A stretch of 46,474 bases of DNA from Sphaerospermopsis aphanizomenoides BCCUSP55 (GCF_001586785.1 NZ_LUFH02000046.1:1-46474), one strand, 5' to 3'. Counted from the stretch's first letter, positions 25,818 through 34,266 are shown. Translations and numbers: made by a program. Notes: generated by a model not told the origin, from the letters alone.

Positions 25818-26388
25818 AAAGCGCACTCCTGATGCTAGTCAAAAAGGCTAGGTTATTAAATTTGACGTTTTTATTTGAATATGTGTAAGTAGAGATTGTA
25901 CCGATACCTTCATCTCCAATTAGCTTACTGTAAGGGTTCAGCTTAAATGCTATATTTCGATTAACTTCGTATCTGGAAAAGTGAAATAAAGTAATGTACT
26001 GCACAATAGCTTGTTGCAAAGGTGAATTTTTATCCAGAAGACCTGCCATAATATCTCTGGTATCAGCAACATCATAAATATTTAATAAAGTACTGTAACA
26101 AACTACACTGTTAAAAATTGTGCGCTTTTCGTCTACAGAACGTCCTGTAAAAAGGTTAAGGAATACTCTAGTTTGTTGGCTTTTATCTTTAGATAACTTT
26201 TCTAATTCTTCAGTATCAGGAATGTAAAAAGAATCAACTGTTCCGCGAGTAAAATTTAGGGCGGGATAAGTATCCATAAATATTGGATACAGCTTAATAT
26301 TTGGTTTGTCTTGTTTAAGATACTGGACTACACTCTGAGACATAAAGAATAATGAATCTGGGTCGGATTCCAATTTAGTTATACCCAA
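25807..26388 (-). CDS. Downstream part of interrupted partner gene
   Basis: This 193-residue frame, with a TTG start and no ribosome site, is in phase with the 827-residue frame before it. Only one TAA (26445-26443) and 18 open codons separate them. The intervening codons read QQGYQHFLYIAKAPYSRS, protein-like, so this segment is better seen as the C-terminal part of one long protein than as a gene of its own. It contains LYPIFMDTYPALNF and FLNLFTGRSVDEKR. I do not recognise a family. Either it is cut off by a nonsense mutation or reached by readthrough. Its stop overlaps the helicase start. Confidence 0.55.
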   Translation of the reverse strand: MGITKLESDPDSLFFMSQSVVQYLKQDKPNIKLYPIFMDTYPALNFTRGTVDSFYIPDTEELEKLSKDKSQQTRVFLNLFTGRSVDEKRTIFNSVVCYSTLLNIYDVADTRDIMAGLLDKNSPLQQAIVQYITLFHFSRYEVNRNIAFKLNPYSKLIGDEGIGTISTYTYSNKNVKFNNLAFLTSIRSALYGR

Positions 26389-26442
26389 GCTTCTGCTATA
26401 TGGAGCCTTAGCTATATAAAGAAAATGTTGATAACCTTGCTG

Positions 26443-28926
26443 TTAAAGTTTGCTATTATCATCTCTAATATTCTCTGGCGCTGTATATATTTTCGAGTGT
26501 GGTGGATTATCAGCACACGTTTTGATAGTTTCACTTTTTATTGCGGTATCAGATACCGTATTAATGACAATAACTTCCCCACAGATATTAGAAAATCTGG
26601 CTGTTTTGTCTTTCTCATCCCAAACAGCATCACTTAACCAGCTTGAAACTACTATGATTGCTAGTTTATCCAGTTGTGGTTGATAACCTCCTTTAAACTC
26701 AAAAGTTTTGGGGACTAAACCGTACATTGATGACAAAGCATTTCTTACACGGAAATCAAAACCTGTAAGCTTATTTTTATTTTGTTTTTTTTGTGATTTA
26801 TGCTCTTCATAATCTTTAACGTTAATTCCTTGAGCATCAGCAAGACAATCTCTGCGTAAAATATGTGCTAATGCTTTCGATAAAGAGTTGAGAAACACTT
26901 CATCTTCTGTAGTATCGGTTTCATCTTTTATATGAAACCTAAATATAGGAATAAACAATTTTTCTTTTTGCTGAATATTAAGGTTTATTGCCTCTCGGCA
27001 GACACTAATGCACAAGTAACTTAGTAAAGTAAATACTTGCCGATATATTCTTGCTGCGGGCGATTGGCTATTTTTAAATATTATTTCTCTTACTTCCTTA
27101 ATTTTATAATAAATAACAATAATATTTTGCTTTTCAAAGTAATCGTTATAAATTGGGTGACTTATGTATTTTATTTTCTCTACAGTTTCACCTGTCTCGT
27201 TTGTAGATTGAATTTTTTTCTCTCCAATAGGTGAAAATATTACTGGTAAAGTTTTAATTCCTGTGGTGTCATATTTCATAGAAAAATTTGGTTTATTGCG
27301 CTCTGTGAAATAGCGGACATCATCAAAAGTAAAAGTGACAGCCAGTGAAGTAAGAGATTGTAAATTAACAGTAGGTTGCACAACCTCAATATACCCTAAA
27401 GCCTCTCTAGCTTTCGCTTTTGCTTGTGATTGGTTTTCTTGGATTAAATCTATTTTAAAAAAATTCCGAGACTTGAGAATTTTTGCAGCATTTTTGTTGA
27501 GAATAGCTGTGTTAATACATAGTTGAACTGATTTGGATAAAGAAGGCAATCTTTCTTTCTTTTCAAGAAAAGTTTTTAGCAGATTTTTTAAAGATGCTAG
27601 CTTCTGTCTAACTCTCCAGCCATCCTGATTCAATATTAAATTTCTGATGTTGCATAACACATTCTTCGCTTCTTCATCAGAAGCACCTGGTTTCAATTTG
27701 TTTAAAACATCTGTCTCAAACTTGGGAATAGGGTTATAATCCTTATCAGCTACTTTGCCATCTTCATCGACCGCAAAAATAAAATAGTAGAGACAAGCAA
27801 TAATTAAAACCTTTGTTTTAAAGTTTTTAGATTTAACTGGATCTTGCAATTGCTTTTGATGCCGCTGACTGTTAGGGTCAAGTTCAGTCATATAGTAATC
27901 AAGTACAGATTTTTCATCATAAGCATTTACGGAACCATTCAGCTTTAGCCTCAACCCCAAATTAAATTCTTTAATGTCTTTTTCTTTATCTATGCTTTCC
28001 CCTATCACTCCTTCATACTCAGGGACGACAGGCAACTTATCAAAAGCATCTGCTTGAGAAAAAGCTGTTCTAAGATTTATCGCTTGTTCCAATAAATAAC
28101 TAACTTCAAAATGTGTATTATCTAAATTTTGTCCGTTAATGTAATCTGATAGCAATCTCAACCGATTAATTAAAGTCTCTAAACATTCAAAACCTTCTAT
28201 GTTAGAGTTACGTATATTAGTTTTTGCACATTCTGCTCTCAAATAATCCAGATAGTCTATTTTGATATCACGTAACAGTCTGGGTAGAGATTCCGTATCT
28301 ACTATTCTTCTAAGTTCAGTTAGTTCAGACTTTTCTCGTTGTGATATTTCTGTTAAAAGTTCCGTTACTTCTTGCCAATCATCGGTATCAGGAGTAGCTA
28401 TTTTATCTATATAAAGTCTAAGGCTCTCTAACAACTTATTATCGAACTGCGATATGCCTTCAAATCTGACAATTAAATGATGAGCTTTGATGACTGATTC
28501 ACTACCTTTGCGCCTCTCTTCAGCCAAACTATTTTCAATAGTTAAGCGTTGGGATGTGAAACTATAAGGTTGGTTAAAAGGATAGTTAAATGGTAAAGAT
28601 GGCTCATTATCATTAAAATCAGACAATGAGCTACAAATATTTTCTAAGCAAGCTTGGCTTTGATTTTGTCCACAAGCATCATCAAGTTGTTTTCTTAATT
28701 CATCTCTAATGGTTTGAATTTTAGAGTAAAACTCTGTGTCTGAAATAAAATTGACAGTTGCAGCTTTAACACCTACTTCTTTGTTTAAAACATTTAGTGA
28801 TTGCTGGTTTGAATTAATAGCAATTTCATATGCAATTTCATAAGCAGATATCAGTAGTTTATTTTTATCTGAAGATAACTTAAAAATTTTCTTTTTCTGA
28901 ATTAATTGTATAATTTTGTCAAGCAA
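26443..28926 (-). CDS. Main part of interrupted partner gene of helicase
   Basis: An 827-residue frame, helical and hydrophilic, with no family I recognise. Features: a coiled-coil-like first half, and a final part with IIVVSSWLSDAVWDEKDK and EVIVINTVS that looks like a Rossmann- or RNase H-like strand pattern. The frame opens with TTG at 28926 and no ribosome site. However, in the same phase, an ATG at 28989 has AGGTGA seven bases before it, followed by ACA and then TAA (28983-28981), after which the frame is open (KHTLEENSNPLPQLDYIP and on). So the original start is most likely 28989, and the gene carries two in-frame TAA codons over about 1,060 codons. Both would be CAA (Gln) after one base change. 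The promoter lies at 29040-29069. Confidence 0.65.
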   Translation of the reverse strand: MLDKIIQLIQKKKIFKLSSDKNKLLISAYEIAYEIAINSNQQSLNVLNKEVGVKAATVNFISDTEFYSKIQTIRDELRKQLDDACGQNQSQACLENICSSLSDFNDNEPSLPFNYPFNQPYSFTSQRLTIENSLAEERRKGSESVIKAHHLIVRFEGISQFDNKLLESLRLYIDKIATPDTDDWQEVTELLTEISQREKSELTELRRIVDTESLPRLLRDIKIDYLDYLRAECAKTNIRNSNIEGFECLETLINRLRLLSDYINGQNLDNTHFEVSYLLEQAINLRTAFSQADAFDKLPVVPEYEGVIGESIDKEKDIKEFNLGLRLKLNGSVNAYDEKSVLDYYMTELDPNSQRHQKQLQDPVKSKNFKTKVLIIACLYYFIFAVDEDGKVADKDYNPIPKFETDVLNKLKPGASDEEAKNVLCNIRNLILNQDGWRVRQKLASLKNLLKTFLEKKERLPSLSKSVQLCINTAILNKNAAKILKSRNFFKIDLIQENQSQAKAKAREALGYIEVVQPTVNLQSLTSLAVTFTFDDVRYFTERNKPNFSMKYDTTGIKTLPVIFSPIGEKKIQSTNETGETVEKIKYISHPIYNDYFEKQNIIVIYYKIKEVREIIFKNSQSPAARIYRQVFTLLSYLCISVCREAINLNIQQKEKLFIPIFRFHIKDETDTTEDEVFLNSLSKALAHILRRDCLADAQGINVKDYEEHKSQKKQNKNKLTGFDFRVRNALSSMYGLVPKTFEFKGGYQPQLDKLAIIVVSSWLSDAVWDEKDKTARFSNICGEVIVINTVSDTAIKSETIKTCADNPPHSKIYTAPENIRDDNSKL

Positions 28927-28989
28927 CGGAATGTAATCTAGTTGTGGTAAGGGGTTTGAATTTTCCTCAAGAGTATGTTTTTATGTCAT
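28927..28989 (-). pseudogene. Original 5' end of partner gene, with TAA at codon 3
   Basis: Twenty-one codons in phase with the 827-residue frame: ATG ACA TAA, then 18 open codons that read like a normal protein start. AGGTGATTACACA stands directly before the ATG. The -10 box of the promoter is about 50 bp upstream. This is the most natural start of the gene, made unusable by one stop codon unless it is read through or bypassed. Confidence 0.6.
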
Positions 28990-29039
28990 TGTGTAATCAC
29001 CTATTAGAGCAAAAATTTAAACTTTCACTTATCCGGTGA

Positions 29040-29075
29040 ATTATAGTATACTTGTACCAAAATAATCAATTGGTA
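29040..29075 (-). promoter_or_regulatory. Promoter with overlapping operator-like inverted repeat
   Basis: On the minus strand TTGATT (29069-29064), an 18-base spacer and a perfect TATAAT (29045-29040) form a sigma-70-type promoter for the helicase module. The inverted repeat TACCAA (29055-29060) with TTGGTA (29070-29075) overlaps the -35 box and spacer, the place for a repressor. The ATG at 28989 is about 44 bases past the expected start of transcription. Confidence 0.65.
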
Positions 29076-29568
29076 AAAATTAAAAAATTATTGTGTAGTA
29101 AGTAGCAGATTTATTGAAGTGGATGTCCATGCTTTGACTGCTTGGCCTGATCAGACAATTTCTTGCTTATGTGTTCCCAGTATTTGGTTTATTTGTTCTA
29201 CAAGCACATTTGCTCTATGATGCCTGCCACTACACTATCCCACAGCAGTCAATATTTTGTACTCTTATTGCTGATACTGTGGGTTTCATTCATCAAATTT
29301 ACCATTTATTTCCTCACTTACCTGCGGAATGCGGGCTTGAATAATTTTATCGTCCCTAATCAGTTGAGGGGCTTGACGATGGGGCGGATCGTCTGCTGGA
29401 CTGGAAGCAATCAATCGCCCCTGTATTCCCGAAAAACTTCTGTAAGGTTTCCTGAACAGCCAATTCCTGCACACATAAGCAGTAGATTTAACCAAGCTTT
29501 CTGAGACTGAAAAGATTTATCAGAATTTATGTTAATTATATGACAATTTTTGTCTAAGTACCGCTAAC
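29076..29568. other. Intergenic region with a GC-richer remnant
   Basis: No gene that I can support. The part at about 29320-29475 is GC-richer than both sides and has short open frames on both strands (for example GRIVCWTGSNQSPLYSRKTS on plus, ADDPPHRQAPQLIRDDKIIQ on minus) without matching starts. It may be a fragment of a gene or mobile element. The DNA polymerase gene ends at the right edge of this region. Confidence 0.35.
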
Positions 29569-31377
29569 TTACCAAGAATCACCCACACTTATATCCACTA
29601 CCACAGGCACAGGATTCAGAAACTTTTCAGCCGCAGCAACCATACATCTGTGTAAAATCCTGCTTACCTGTTCAATCTCATTCTCTGGACATTCCAGCAC
29701 AATCTCATCATGAACAACACAAACTAACCTGGCATTAGTTCTACTTAACGGCTTAACCAGCTTCACCATCGCCAACTTATTAATATCAGCATTTAACCCC
29801 TGCACAGGATGATTGAGCATTTCAGCCAACCTTGGTTTATCAGCCCATCTCCGTCTTCTCCCTGCTAAAGTCCGACTTTCTTTCACACCCCGCAAATATG
29901 CTTTCTTAATCGTTTCATGCCACTTAGTCACACCAGAATAAGCATCAAAGAACCGCTTTCTAAAAGCCTTCGCTTCATCCAGTGTCATAGTCACACCATA
30001 CTTAGTTTCAGCATAGATGCGAAGTTTAGCAGCACCCATACCGTAAATAAGTCCAAAATTAATCGCTTTAGCCAGTCTGCGGTCTTCCTCTGTCACCTCC
30101 GTGATCAGCTTACCAGTTACCAAAGCAGCAGTCAGTTTGTGTAAATCAGCACCTTGACGGTATGCTTGCCGCATCTTAGCATCGCCACTTAAACGCGCCA
30201 CAATTCTTAACTCAATTTGCGAATAATCAGCTTTCAGTATTTGATAGTTAGGTGCTGCAATAAAACAACTTCTAGCAGCAGCATCACGGGGAATAGTTTG
30301 TAAAGGTGGTTGACGACAGGAAAATCTCCCAGACCTTGCTCCTAATTGATAATAATTAGGATGAATTCTCCCAGTTTTTGGGTGAATATGTTTAGGTAAA
30401 CTATCAGTAAAAGTGGCAGTAATTTTAGCAAGGTGACGATATTCCAAAAGAGCCTTAATAATAGGATATTGCTCAACTAAAGGCACTAAATCTTTTTGAT
30501 TAGTTGACTGTACTGGAATACCCATAGCTTGAAAAGCAGCTAAAACTTGTTGGGAAGAATTAGGATTAACAGTATCAGTCAATTCTGGTAACAGAGATAA
30601 TTGAGATTTGCCCACCAAACGCAATTGTTTGAGTTGTTGAAGTGCATTTATTTTATCAGCTTCTAACTTTGCATCCAACTTATGCCATTGAGATAAATCA
30701 AACAACATTCCATTGAGTTCCATTTGGGCAACAACAGGCATACAATGAAATTCCAGTTGGGCAATTTTTAACAATTTCGCCTGTGTTAATTTTCTGACTA
30801 AAATCGGGTAAATGTCAAGTAAAATAGCAGCATCTAAAGCAGCATATTGTAATTGTTCTGAAGTCAGAGGTTGATGCCAATTGCTAGTTTGTAAGGTTTT
30901 ATCTAGTTGGATACGTAACAGCTTACGAGTGACATTTTCTAAAGATGCACTGGTTTTAATGCCAGCATTTAAAACTTGGTAAGCAAGTTGAGTATCAAAG
31001 AAACGTCCAGCAATTTGCAGTCCAGCTTGAGTAAGGAATTGCCATTCAAATTTGGCATTATGAGCAATTTTCAAAGCGGAATTACAGAAGAGTTTGTTAA
31101 GTAGTAAATGACTAATGTTAGTGCGTTTATCTACAGTATTTTGTTCCACATTATTGCGTTTATAAATAGCTGGTAAATCAATGATAACAACCGGATAATT
31201 GGGTGCAGCTATTTGAATTAATCTAATTGTATCAGTTAAAGGGTCGAGTCCTGTAGTTTCACAATCTAAAGCTAGAACTTTTGATTTAAACAAAGGTTTG
31301 ATAACGCTTTTGAGAGTTGGAATATCTTTAACTACAGTGTATTCTGGGTATTCAGGAGATTTTTGAGAATAGTTCAT
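29569..31377 (-). CDS. Plasmid-borne family A DNA polymerase with 3'-5' exonuclease
   Basis: A 602-residue DNA polymerase I-like enzyme without the 5' nuclease domain. Exonuclease motifs: ALDCETTGLDP (D38, E40), AHNAKFEWQF, and YAALDAAILLDIY. Polymerase motif A is LKADYSQIELR (about 385-395), motif B RRLAKAINFGLIYG (about 431-444) and motif C VHDEIVLE (about 552-559), all with key residues. The exonuclease appears complete. It resembles the polymerases of cyanobacterial plasmids and phages that probably copy the element itself or repair it. It is a single gene with no close partner on its strand. Confidence 0.93.
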   Translation of the reverse strand: MNYSQKSPEYPEYTVVKDIPTLKSVIKPLFKSKVLALDCETTGLDPLTDTIRLIQIAAPNYPVVIIDLPAIYKRNNVEQNTVDKRTNISHLLLNKLFCNSALKIAHNAKFEWQFLTQAGLQIAGRFFDTQLAYQVLNAGIKTSASLENVTRKLLRIQLDKTLQTSNWHQPLTSEQLQYAALDAAILLDIYPILVRKLTQAKLLKIAQLEFHCMPVVAQMELNGMLFDLSQWHKLDAKLEADKINALQQLKQLRLVGKSQLSLLPELTDTVNPNSSQQVLAAFQAMGIPVQSTNQKDLVPLVEQYPIIKALLEYRHLAKITATFTDSLPKHIHPKTGRIHPNYYQLGARSGRFSCRQPPLQTIPRDAAARSCFIAAPNYQILKADYSQIELRIVARLSGDAKMRQAYRQGADLHKLTAALVTGKLITEVTEEDRRLAKAINFGLIYGMGAAKLRIYAETKYGVTMTLDEAKAFRKRFFDAYSGVTKWHETIKKAYLRGVKESRTLAGRRRRWADKPRLAEMLNHPVQGLNADINKLAMVKLVKPLSRTNARLVCVVHDEIVLECPENEIEQVSRILHRCMVAAAEKFLNPVPVVVDISVGDSW

Positions 31378-31536
31378 AAAGTTTATTGATTTGGTTTTTT
31401 AGATATGAATATTAAGTAGGTAGGTGGTGAAAAGTGTTATTATGACAAGGCAACATGAAAGAGACTTTCAGAAATTTTAATCTTTGTACTTGGTTTAGTT
31501 TTTTGAGCAGACTTACTTAGTTGACATTTGTTTGAT

Positions 31537-31574
31537 AAAAAAAGAGAGATTTATATATAAAATCCCTCTCTTAT
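31537..31574 (-). terminator. Rho-independent terminator
   Basis: On the minus strand, AAGAGAGGGATTT pairs with AAATCTCTCTTTT across a short TATATA loop, with two G-U pairs, followed by a run of T. It lies 14 bases past the stop of the gene at 31588-32490. Confidence 0.75.
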
Positions 31575-31587
31575 TTGGTTGATTCAA

Positions 31588-32490
31588 TTAACCAAATTGA
31601 CGCTGATGCTTGTCTTTCTGTAAAATATGATAAGTTTGGATATTTTTGTCAGAATCATGAATTGCATTAGGAGCTAATTCTTGAATACTTGTTTGAACAA
31701 TTTCTGGTGCGATTTCTAAACGATTTTTGATTTGTGCTTGCAACCAAGCTAAAGGAACGTTTTTACCATTGACTTTCTGTTTGATAATTAAGTCAGATTT
31801 AGGGTTTGTAGATTTTTTAATGGCACTGGCAATTTTTCTGGCTGTGCGTAAATCAATTTTGTCTATGTCAACAGTAATTGAATTGTTGACTTCGAGTTCT
31901 GATTGTAAAGGAGTGTTATCATTTGATTGATTACTATTGTTATTTTCTGAAGTGTTAGAATTATTAGATTGATTCACTGCTTCACCTTTGATTACATCAT
32001 CATCTGATACACTTGGTTGATTACCATTGTCATCTTCAAACTTAGTAGAAATAGTAGATTGATTCACTGCTTCAACTTTGGTCAAATCATCATCTAATAC
32101 ACCTAATTGATTACTATTGTCATATTCAAGGTTAGTAGAAATAGTAGATTGATCCTGTTTTTCACCTTTGGTCAAACCATCATCTAATACACCTAATTGA
32201 TTACCATTGTTATGTTCAATATTGGCAGAACTATGAACAACAGAATTATAATCAGCAGATGGATGACAATTTTCTTTTTCAAGATGAAGATTGGTATTGA
32301 TTGTTTCACAAAATTCAATGTTTGATTGTTCAGATGTATTATTGGTAGTACCAACTTCAATTTGAGCAGATACTTCATGCCATAAATGCACTAATCCCCA
32401 TCCAAAGTCAACAAGCATTACAGTAGTAAACGAGGCTGTAATTATCAGGCTTAGATAATTTAAAACTTCTTGAGTCTGTTGAATATTCAT
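31588..32490 (-). CDS. Hypothetical membrane-anchored protein with 30-residue repeats
   Basis: A 300-residue protein. Residues 10-37 (VLNYLSLIITASFTTVMLVDFGWGLV) form a membrane anchor or signal anchor. Residues about 90-200 contain three and a half repeats of a 30-residue, D/N/S-rich unit with the core NQLGVLDDDLTKVEAVNQS. The last 90 residues form a small compact domain (IDLRTARKIASAIKKSTNPKSDLIIK and IPLAWLQAQIKNRLEIAPE in part). The domain looks like a small helical nucleic-acid-binding unit, but I do not recognise it. No operon partner is clear. Confidence 0.6.
   Translation of the reverse strand: MNIQQTQEVLNYLSLIITASFTTVMLVDFGWGLVHLWHEVSAQIEVGTTNNTSEQSNIEFCETINTNLHLEKENCHPSADYNSVVHSSANIEHNNGNQLGVLDDGLTKGEKQDQSTISTNLEYDNSNQLGVLDDDLTKVEAVNQSTISTKFEDDNGNQPSVSDDDVIKGEAVNQSNNSNTSENNNSNQSNDNTPLQSELEVNNSITVDIDKIDLRTARKIASAIKKSTNPKSDLIIKQKVNGKNVPLAWLQAQIKNRLEIAPEIVQTSIQELAPNAIHDSDKNIQTYHILQKDKHQRQFG
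31930..32225. repeat. 90-bp coding repeats
   Basis: About three full copies plus a partial one of a 90-bp unit that encodes the 30-residue D/N/S-rich repeat of the gene at 31588. Units are highly similar (for example two instances of NQLGVLDD followed by LTK). Confidence 0.75.
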
Positions 32491-32903
32491 GGTGATTCAA
32501 TTGAGATTCGATTATCAAAAACAACGAAGCAATAGCTTCCTTTTTACTTTCTTTAAACTTTCAAAATTTAATGATTATTGTCAATAATTCACAATCCAAT
32601 TAATAATTGACTTCTCCCTTACTCGTAATAAGATGGGAAATAAGATTTTTACCAATAAAGGAGAAATAAAGGAGAGGTGAAAAACCTTGAATTAAAAATT
32701 GTCAATTAATTACAACACTTTCCGATGTCATGAGATACACTTTATTTTAAGACAGAAGTTAGAATCCAAAAACCAAGAAGATGAGACTGTATCTCATAAC
32801 AAATGAATCTGCTGTATGAATTGTAAATTGTGAATTATTAATTGATAATACCTGTATCCTCAGTTGAAAATCAAAATTTAGAAACTGAGGATTTTTGGTA
32901 ACT
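32491..32903. other. Intergenic, no gene; AT-rich with repeat fragments
   Basis: No plausible gene is seen. It has pieces of the TCAATTAAT-type dispersed repeat (for example around 32575-32605 and 32690-32712), and a clear hairpin at its right end. Confidence 0.45.
32856..32892. terminator. Hairpin terminator downstream of 32904 gene
   Basis: ATCCTCAGTT (32856-32865) pairs with AACTGAGGAT (32883-32892), followed by TTTTT on the plus strand. It sits 11 bases past the stop of the minus-strand gene at 32904. The T-run is on the plus side, so its strength on the minus strand is uncertain. Confidence 0.6.
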
Positions 32904-33599
32904 TTAAAACAAATTCATTTGTACAGATGAACTGGCTGAAGTTTCAACAGGATGAGTATTTTCAAGTGAGTCTAATTTAGACTTAGAATTAACACGACGT
33001 TTACCCCATCCTTGCTGTGCTGCGTGTTTAACTATGCTGCGTCGAATTGATTGACTAATATCGTGAAAATCATTCTTTACCTGCTGAAAATGAATAATGG
33101 ATTTACTGCCACTATTACTGGTATTTCCATCAATAAATTCATAAAAACTCTGGCAATCTTTAGGTAATTTATTGTATTTAGTCAAAACTTCATTACCTAC
33201 CCAAAGATAAAGGTTAGCGTAATCTCGATGTAAAGGTGCATCGTAAGTTGCTGGCATCATATAGGTGAGAACTTCTGTAGCTGTGGCATATTCACCAACT
33301 TGATTTTTTTTGTATTCATTACAAATCAGTTCTAACCTGTCTTGAATACAAGCAAACTTCAACCATTGAGGAATAGTATCACTCCAAGCATTGCCATAAA
33401 TAACCAATGGACCTGCTAGGTAACGAATATGGTGTATAGAAAATTCGGCTATTTCTAATAAAGTTGCTAACAATTCTTTAGGAGTATCTAAACTGGCCAG
33501 AATTTTCAGCATTTTCAATGTATTATCTGGCAATTTAGCATTTTTATGATTCTTTAATTCCGTCACTACTTCCGCAGGAATCAAGTTTAGTTGTTCCAT
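32904..33599 (-). CDS. Hypothetical protein with clamp-binding-like C terminus
   Basis: About 231 residues, helical and soluble, of no family I recognise. Parts: ELKNHKNAKLPDNTLKMLKILASL, then HHIRYLAGPLVIYGNAWSD, then a C-terminal R/K-rich region (SIRRSIVKHAAQQGWGKRRV). The last residues are QMNLF, which fit the beta-sliding-clamp binding pattern QL(S/D)LF. That suggests a DNA replication or repair role and is inference. ATG 33599 follows GAGAAG; a TTG at 33638 is possible, but the tandem TAGCCAATCGG boxes overlap it, which favours the ATG. Confidence 0.6.
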   Translation of the reverse strand: MEQLNLIPAEVVTELKNHKNAKLPDNTLKMLKILASLDTPKELLATLLEIAEFSIHHIRYLAGPLVIYGNAWSDTIPQWLKFACIQDRLELICNEYKKNQVGEYATATEVLTYMMPATYDAPLHRDYANLYLWVGNEVLTKYNKLPKDCQSFYEFIDGNTSNSGSKSIIHFQQVKNDFHDISQSIRRSIVKHAAQQGWGKRRVNSKSKLDSLENTHPVETSASSSVQMNLF

Positions 33600-33631
33600 T
33601 TGTCTTCTCGATATGAGCGCATCACCAAAAA

Positions 33632-33665
33632 TAGCCAATCGGCTAATAAATAATTAGCCAATCGG
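33632..33665. promoter_or_regulatory. Tandem TAGCCAATCGG boxes
   Basis: TAGCCAATCGG occurs at 33632-33642 and 33655-33665, about two helical turns apart, directly upstream of the gene ending at 32904. A related string (TAGCCGATTGGTTAGC) occurs near 20200, before the AAA+ gene. These may be sites of a shared regulator. Confidence 0.4.
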
Positions 33666-33708
33666 TTATTGCTATTACTCACTTAATTTTTTATGCTGGT
33701 ATTAATTA

Positions 33709-33945
33709 GTTGATAGTTGATAATTTTTTGATTCAAGGGGTTAAACCTCTCCTTTCAAGAGTCCCTATTTTTCAATCTTCTCACGAAGGAGGAAGAGGTA
33801 ATTCAATACTACTCGGTTAAGCATTTTTGGGCATCACAAATAACAATATTTCAAGGGTTTCAGCCTTATTTATTTCGTAAACCGAGCAGTATTGAAAGGT
33901 AATTATCAATTATCCATTGTTAATTGTCCATTATTGAATGGTATT
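33709..33945. repeat. Dispersed intergenic repeat, copy 2, containing MITE
   Basis: Same order of blocks as at 16205-16450: AACCTCTCCTTTCAAG (33742-33757), TTTTTCAATC, the inserted MITE, then ATTGTCCATTATTGAA. It covers most of the gap between the genes at 32904 and 33964, a stretch with no gene of its own. Confidence 0.65.
33804..33894 (-). mobile_element. 91-bp MITE, copy 2, inverted, with 10-bp target duplication
   Basis: The ends are CAATACTACTCGGTT and AACCGAGCAGTATTG, a perfect inverted repeat apart from one base. Flanks are AGAGGTAATT (33794-33803) and AAAGGTAATT (33895-33904), nine of ten bases alike. The interior is the reverse complement of copy 1 with very few changes, so both copies moved recently. 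Confidence 0.85.
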
Positions 33946-33963
33946 GTTGTTCAGGTAATAGCG

Positions 33964-34266
33964 ATGAATCAAAAACACGCATTAAATCAAAATTTTGAAG
34001 AAAATAATCAGGTAAAGTCTGTTAATGGTTATCAGTCGCCGGGTTATAGTATTGATGAATCTGATGATGAGGATAATAGTAATCCTTGGGAAACAAACAT
34101 ATTTGAAGATGGCTATCAAGAAAATGTTTTTGAAATCAACTTTGGCGATACAGCATATACAGAATCATCTGTAAATCCCAATCCCAAATTACCAGGATAT
34201 GGTTCTAGTTTGGGTTATAAATCCAATAAAAATCAGCAGTCAACATCACCAGAACTAGAGTTGTAG
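33964..34266 (+). CDS. Hypothetical small acidic protein
   Basis: A 100-residue acidic, N/S/D-rich protein (SIDESDDEDNSNPWETNIF) without hydrophobic core or known family. ATG 33964 follows AGGTAATAGCG; an upstream in-frame start at 33892 would begin within the MITE and is rejected. It is probably disordered. It may belong with the other acidic proteins of the plasmid. Confidence 0.45.
   Translation: MNQKHALNQNFEENNQVKSVNGYQSPGYSIDESDDEDNSNPWETNIFEDGYQENVFEINFGDTAYTESSVNPNPKLPGYGSSLGYKSNKNQQSTSPELEL

Noticed and set aside
29163-29504. A 113-residue open frame on the plus strand
   Set aside because: No ribosome site, odd composition that changes midway, and another open frame on the opposite strand; better seen as non-coding or remnant.
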